64,000 nucleotides of DNA. Source: Burkholderia sp. Bp8963. GTDB taxonomy: Bacteria; Pseudomonadota; Gammaproteobacteria; Burkholderiales; Burkholderiaceae. Positions 60,585-64,000 of the stretch are shown here, in pieces; position 1 is the stretch's first letter, and each line of letters starts with the position of its first letter. The DNA is taken from the NCBI RefSeq assembly GCF_003854275.1, contig NZ_QTQP01000034.1, positions 21,450 through 85,449 of the forward strand, written 5' to 3'. A model generated the notes under the pieces. It worked only from the letters and a program-made list of their open reading frames with translations, was not told where the DNA came from and ran no database searches. A program made the position numbers and the translations under genes.

Positions 60585-62092
60585 GCGCCGTTTTCCGTCT
60601 TTCCGCGCTCGCGATGTCGGTGACACTCGCCGCGTGCGCGGTCGGCCCCGATTTCAAGCGGCCTGATACGGCCACCGCTGCGCGGTTTGCGCGCGACGCG
60701 CATCCGGCGACCCAGCGTGACGCTTCGATACCCGATGTGCCGCCCGATGCGACGGACGCCGCCGATGCCGCGTTCTGGCGCGGCTTCGGCGATCCGGCGC
60801 TGACCGGGCTGATCGACGCGGCGCTCGCGGCGAATCAGGATCTGCAGGTTGCCGTGTCGCGCTACGACGCATCGAACGCGCTGCTGTCGCAGGCGACCTT
60901 CGACCGCTATCCGACGATTACGGCGAGCGGCCGGATCGGCCATCAGCTGTCGAGCAAGGACCAGGCGTTCGGCGCGCCGCGCAGCCAGCGCGATACGCCG
61001 ATTTCCAGTGTCGGGATCAACGCCGCGTGGGAACTCGACCTGTTCGGCCGCGTGCGGCGCTCGATCGAATCGCAGCGCGCGGAAACGGCCGCGAGTGCCG
61101 CGGACGTGCGCGCGGTGCGCATCGCGATCGCGGGCGAGGTCGCGAGTACCTACGTCGACCTGCGCGGCTCGCAGGAGCGGCTGCGGATCGCGCGCGAGAA
61201 TGCCGCGAACCAGAAGCAGACGCTCGCGCTGATCAATGCGCGCGTCGGCGCGGGGCGCGGCTCCGAACTCGATGCGGCGCGCGCCCGTGCGCAGTACGAA
61301 TCGACGACGTCGCGGATTGCCGTGTACGAAGCGGCCATCGGCGTCGACGAGCACCGGCTCGCGGTGCTGACAGGGCAGACGCCGGACGCGCTGATCGGTC
61401 GGTTCGACGCGCCGAAGGACGTCCCCTCGGGCGGCGTGCCCGTGCCGCTGCCGGCGCTCGCCGCCGACATCGATCCCGGCACGCCGGGCGACCTGCTGCG
61501 CCGGCGGCCGGACGTGGCGGCCGCCGAAGCGCGGCTGCATGCGGCGACCGCGCGCGTGGGCGTCGCGACGGCCGACCTGTTTCCGCGCTTCACGCTGTCG
61601 GGGCTGCTCGGCAGCGCGACGAACAGCTACGGGTTCTTCCGCGCGGGCAGCGACACGAACCTGATCGCGCTCGGCATCGACTGGTCGTTCCTCGATGTCG
61701 GCCGCGTGCGTGCGCGGATCGCCGCGAGCGATGCGGAAGCGGCCGGCCAGCTCGCGCAGTACCGGCAGACCGTGCTCGGTGCGCTGGAGGAAACGGAGAA
61801 CGCGTTGCTGCGCGTGGCCCGCACGCGTGACGAGACCACCCACCTCGTGCGTGCCGCGGACGACAGCGCGCGCGCCGCGCAGCTCGCGCAGACGCGGTTC
61901 TCGGCCGGCGCGATCGACTACTACGAAGTGCTCGACGCGCAACGGACGCTGCTGCAGGCGCAGGACGCGGCGGCCGACGGGCGGATGCGCAGCGCGGCGT
62001 CGACGGTCGCGCTGTACAAGGCGCTTGCCGGCGGCTGGCCGTCCGGCGACGGGCCGCGTGCGCAAGGCCCGCTCGCGCAGTCGGCGCGGTAG
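60581..62092 (+). CDS. RND outer-membrane channel lipoprotein (NodT/OprM type)
   Basis: A 503-residue outer-membrane factor with lipobox (TLAAC, Cys19) and the repeated coiled-coil/barrel layout (AFWRGFGDPALTGLIDAAL, INAAWELDLFGRVRRSIES, GDLLRRRPDVAAAEARLHAATARVGVATADLFPRF in parts). The ATG overlaps the pump stop. It completes the tripartite pump. AAGGAG precedes the start. Confidence 0.9.
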   Translation: MSAVFRLSALAMSVTLAACAVGPDFKRPDTATAARFARDAHPATQRDASIPDVPPDATDAADAAFWRGFGDPALTGLIDAALAANQDLQVAVSRYDASNALLSQATFDRYPTITASGRIGHQLSSKDQAFGAPRSQRDTPISSVGINAAWELDLFGRVRRSIESQRAETAASAADVRAVRIAIAGEVASTYVDLRGSQERLRIARENAANQKQTLALINARVGAGRGSELDAARARAQYESTTSRIAVYEAAIGVDEHRLAVLTGQTPDALIGRFDAPKDVPSGGVPVPLPALAADIDPGTPGDLLRRRPDVAAAEARLHAATARVGVATADLFPRFTLSGLLGSATNSYGFFRAGSDTNLIALGIDWSFLDVGRVRARIAASDAEAAGQLAQYRQTVLGALEETENALLRVARTRDETTHLVRAADDSARAAQLAQTRFSAGAIDYYEVLDAQRTLLQAQDAAADGRMRSAASTVALYKALAGGWPSGDGPRAQGPLAQSAR

Positions 62093-62139
62093 CTCTGCCG
62101 GTCCTTTGCTTCCTTGTGAATTGCATCGCGGTAGAATTT

Positions 62140-62155
62140 AATTGCAACTGCAATT
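62140..62155. promoter_or_regulatory. Operator candidate of the MarR gene
   Basis: AATTGCA, 2 bases, TGCAATT: a perfect 16-bp dyad 21 bases before the MarR ATG. A further half site AATTGCA lies at 62119-62125. The dyad is A/T-rich and of MarR size, which suggests autorepression. Confidence 0.6.
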
Positions 62156-62176
62156 CAATGAGAGGAACGACCTGGC

Positions 62177-62635
62177 ATGAGCGCACCCGAACCCGATCTG
62201 TGGTTCTCGTTCGTCCGCGCGCACCGGACGATGATTCGCGAGATCGAGCACCGCCTCGCGGATGCCGGCCTGCCCGCGTATGCGTGGTACGACGCGTTGT
62301 GGGGTCTCGAAAGCGGGCTCGACGGTACGCGCCGCATGCACGAGCTGGCCGACGTACTCGCGATCGAGCGCTACAACCTCACGCGGCTCGTCGATCGGCT
62401 CGAGCAGGAGGGGCTCGTCACGCGCGCCCGCTCGGCGGACGATGGCCGGGCCGCGTATGCGAGCATCACCGACAAGGGGCGTGCGCTGCGCAAGAAGATG
62501 TGGAAGGTGTACCAGTCGACGGTCGCGGAACTCTTTCTCAGCCAGTTCGGCGCCAAGGAGCAGATGGCGATGGCCGCCGAGCTCGATCGCGCAACGGGCG
62601 CCGCGCGCGAAGCGGCCGCCGACGCGAAGAAGTAG
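62177..62635 (+). CDS. MarR-family transcriptional regulator
   Basis: A 152-residue winged-helix regulator with the MarR recognition region RMHELADVLAIERYNLTRLVDRLEQEGLVTRARSADDGR in parts (53-92), and the wing Asp-Gly-Arg. It follows the RND operon by 84 bases but has its own dyad. It may control itself and perhaps efflux, with read-through from the operon possible. Ligand unknown. Confidence 0.87.
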   Translation: MSAPEPDLWFSFVRAHRTMIREIEHRLADAGLPAYAWYDALWGLESGLDGTRRMHELADVLAIERYNLTRLVDRLEQEGLVTRARSADDGRAAYASITDKGRALRKKMWKVYQSTVAELFLSQFGAKEQMAMAAELDRATGAAREAAADAKK

Positions 62636-62815
62636 TCGCGGCCGTCGGTTGTGCAGATCAATCTGGTGACCGCGTCGACGACGCCGAATCAACTGCTGCT
62701 GCGGCTCGGCATGGCGGTCAGGTTCTGACGCGAGCGGGGGCGGGCGCGTATTCGTTCGCCGGCCGGCGCGCCGCAGGCCGCGGCAACGGCACGTGACCGT
62801 GCGGCATGTCGGCGC

Positions 62816-63736
62816 TCAGGTGGTCGCGCGGGCCTTGACCGTCATCCGGCAGACGGTCGCGAGCGCGAGCAGGTTCGGGTCGCGCTCGCGGCGCTGCAGG
62901 AAGCTGAGGCCGATGGTCTGGCGCATCGTGTGCTGTCCGGCAAGCGGCACGAGTGCGATCTTGTGCGCGAACAGATCGCGCACGCGGCCCGGCAGCAGCG
63001 TATAGCCGACCCCGCCGCCGACCAGGTTGATCAACGAGAAGATGTCGCCAACCCGCATCACGACGTTCGGCGTGAAATCGGCGATGCGGAACGCCTCGAC
63101 GAAACCCTGGTGAGTCGCGAAGCCTTCGCCGAGCGACACGAACGGCGCGTCGCGGCACGTGCCCAGATCGATCGTGTCGCGCTGTGCGTACGGCGAATCG
63201 ATCGGCGCGGCGAAAAACATTTCATCGTCGAACAGGGCGATCGATTCGATCTCGGCGTCATGCTCGGGCATGGCCATCAGCGCCGCATCGATCGCGCCTT
63301 GCCGGAGCTTGTCCAGCAGGTCCGCGTTCGAGCCGAGCACGAGTTCCGCCTGCAGCTCGGGCCGCCGTTCCTTGAGCGCGATCACGACCTCGGGCACCGT
63401 GCGGATCGTCAGCGAATAGAGCGAGCCGATTTTCAGCTGCCCGGCACTGTAGCCGGCGGCCTCGCGCGTCGCGCGGATCCCGTCGGTCATCGTCTTGATC
63501 ACTTCGCCCGCGACTTCGGCGAGCACCTGTGCGGCTTCGGTCGGAATCAGGTTGCGACCTTCGTGGCGGAACAGCGCGCAACGCATGCCTTCTTCGAGCG
63601 AGTGCAGCGCGCGGTGCACGCTGACCGTGCTGACGTTCAGCGCGTCGGCCGCCTTCGCGAGACTGCCGGTTTCCATGAAGGCGAGGAGTACTTCGAGCTT
63701 GCGGAACGTGATCTCTTCGTTGATGCGATTGCGCAT
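62816..63736 (-). CDS. LysR-type regulator, MdcR-like
   Basis: A 306-residue LysR regulator. The helix-turn-helix is about 6-66 (ITFRKLEVLLAFMETGSLAKAADAL, STVSVHRALHSLEEG). The start MRNRINEEITFRKLEVLLAFMETGSL resembles MdcR, the malonate-decarboxylase regulator, so malonate or related control is possible. A LysR-like box TTAG-N7-CTAA lies at 63843-63857. The presumed divergent target is not in the window: a transposase gene starts 207 bases from its ATG instead. The MdcR name is inference. Confidence 0.8.
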   Translation of the reverse strand: MRNRINEEITFRKLEVLLAFMETGSLAKAADALNVSTVSVHRALHSLEEGMRCALFRHEGRNLIPTEAAQVLAEVAGEVIKTMTDGIRATREAAGYSAGQLKIGSLYSLTIRTVPEVVIALKERRPELQAELVLGSNADLLDKLRQGAIDAALMAMPEHDAEIESIALFDDEMFFAAPIDSPYAQRDTIDLGTCRDAPFVSLGEGFATHQGFVEAFRIADFTPNVVMRVGDIFSLINLVGGGVGYTLLPGRVRDLFAHKIALVPLAGQHTMRQTIGLSFLQRRERDPNLLALATVCRMTVKARATT

Positions 63737-63842
63737 GGTCGGGGCGCCGGAAGGATGTCGACCGGAAATTCTGCCCCGGAACCCCGGCACCGCACAATGC
63801 GGGCGTCGCGTCACGCACGCGTCTCATACGGCCGCCGGACAT

Positions 63843-63857
63843 TTAGTCTGCGGCTAA
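63843..63857. promoter_or_regulatory. LysR-type box upstream of the MdcR-like gene
   Basis: TTAG and CTAA around 7 bases, in the A/T-richer patch 106 bases before the LysR ATG, where a LysR recognition site for a divergent promoter would lie. Confidence 0.4.
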
Positions 63858-63880
63858 TGCTCAGCCTTCCGGATTACTCA

Positions 63881-64000
63881 TAGGTCAGAAATTTAGCGGA
63901 CAAATGGTCTATGCTTGAGCGACAGCTATTGACAGGATCGCTCATGAAACGAGACGGCCGGAGCCTGGCTCACAACACGCTTGAAGAGATGCGCATATTG
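63881..64000 (+). mobile_element. Left end of an IS630-type insertion sequence (cut by window edge)
   Basis: TAGGTCAGAAATTTAGCGG at 63881 looks like the outer end of an IS630-type element, with a TA target dinucleotide (63881-63882) next to the inverted repeat. The transposase start follows at 63944. Composition is more A/T-rich than the flank. The other end is outside the window, so the boundaries are tentative. Confidence 0.45.
63944..64000 (+). CDS. IS630-family transposase, N-terminus (cut by window edge)
   Basis: Nineteen codons from the ATG at 63944 read MKRDGRSLAHNTLEEMRIL. This resembles the N-terminus of IS630-family transposases, which begin with a helix-turn-helix (Gly-Arg-Ser-Leu, then Leu-Glu-Glu-x-Arg). 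No more can be seen because the window ends. Confidence 0.65.
   Translation, partial: MKRDGRSLAHNTLEEMRIL

Overview
The window looks like a chromosomal segment of a Burkholderia-type betaproteobacterium, probably of the Burkholderia cepacia complex. GC content is high with strong G/C third positions. There are many LysR regulators with divergent partners, a trimeric Burkholderia-type porin, a hybrid malic enzyme, and several families (DUF3331, DUF4148, DUF3156) that I associate mainly with Burkholderiaceae. I saw no rRNA, tRNA or CRISPR array.

Layout. 1-1.2 kb: end of an SDR gene and a nitronate monooxygenase, with less G/C-biased codons than the rest. 1.4-10.7 kb: small transporter, regulator and enzyme units, including an MFS pump with a divergent LysR gene, malic enzyme MaeB with a divergent LysR gene, an epimerase with a divergent LysR gene, and an SDR. 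11-20.8 kb: a YpfJ-type zinc peptidase, then an apparent amine or amino-acid catabolic island (LuxR regulator, aldehyde dehydrogenase, class-III aminotransferase, APC permease, DUF3156 protein, AraC regulator, porin). Four of its units share a 16-bp upstream motif. 20.9-26 kb: a sugar-type ABC importer without an ATPase gene, its probable LacI regulator, and a PI-PLC-like protein. 26-28.8 kb: a compact module of a Nudix-type NrtR-like regulator, an SPFH/stomatin protein and a divergent NAD-kinase homologue, with a large dyad between the divergent genes.

28.8-43.3 kb: a complete phenylpropanoid route. hcaEFCBD (dioxygenase and dihydrodiol dehydrogenase) should convert 3-phenylpropionate or cinnamate to catechols. 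mhpABDFE, mhpC and a transporter should take these, and 3-hydroxyphenylpropionate, through meta-cleavage to pyruvate, acetyl-CoA and succinate. IclR (MhpR-like) and LysR (HcaR-like) regulators sit beside their targets. 43.3-46.3 kb: LysE exporter, GNAT acetyltransferase, Old Yellow Enzyme with an ArsR regulator. 46.3-50 kb: a lower-GC stretch with an SDR remnant, then a two-gene (fused alpha) proton-translocating transhydrogenase pntAB.

50.4-54.1 kb: an ECF sigma/anti-sigma pair with two DUF4148 proteins, a cupredoxin and a Tat-exported metallophosphoesterase. I find the same ECF-type promoter (GGGAATA or GGAATA, 17-bp spacer, GT) in front of all three transcription units. 54.3-55.6 kb: DUF3331 gene, a truncated NDH-2 stub and a TetR regulator with a palindromic operator. 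55.7-62.6 kb: SoxR, a divergent RND efflux operon and a MarR regulator. 62.8-64 kb: an MdcR-like LysR gene and, at the right edge, the start of an IS630-type transposase.
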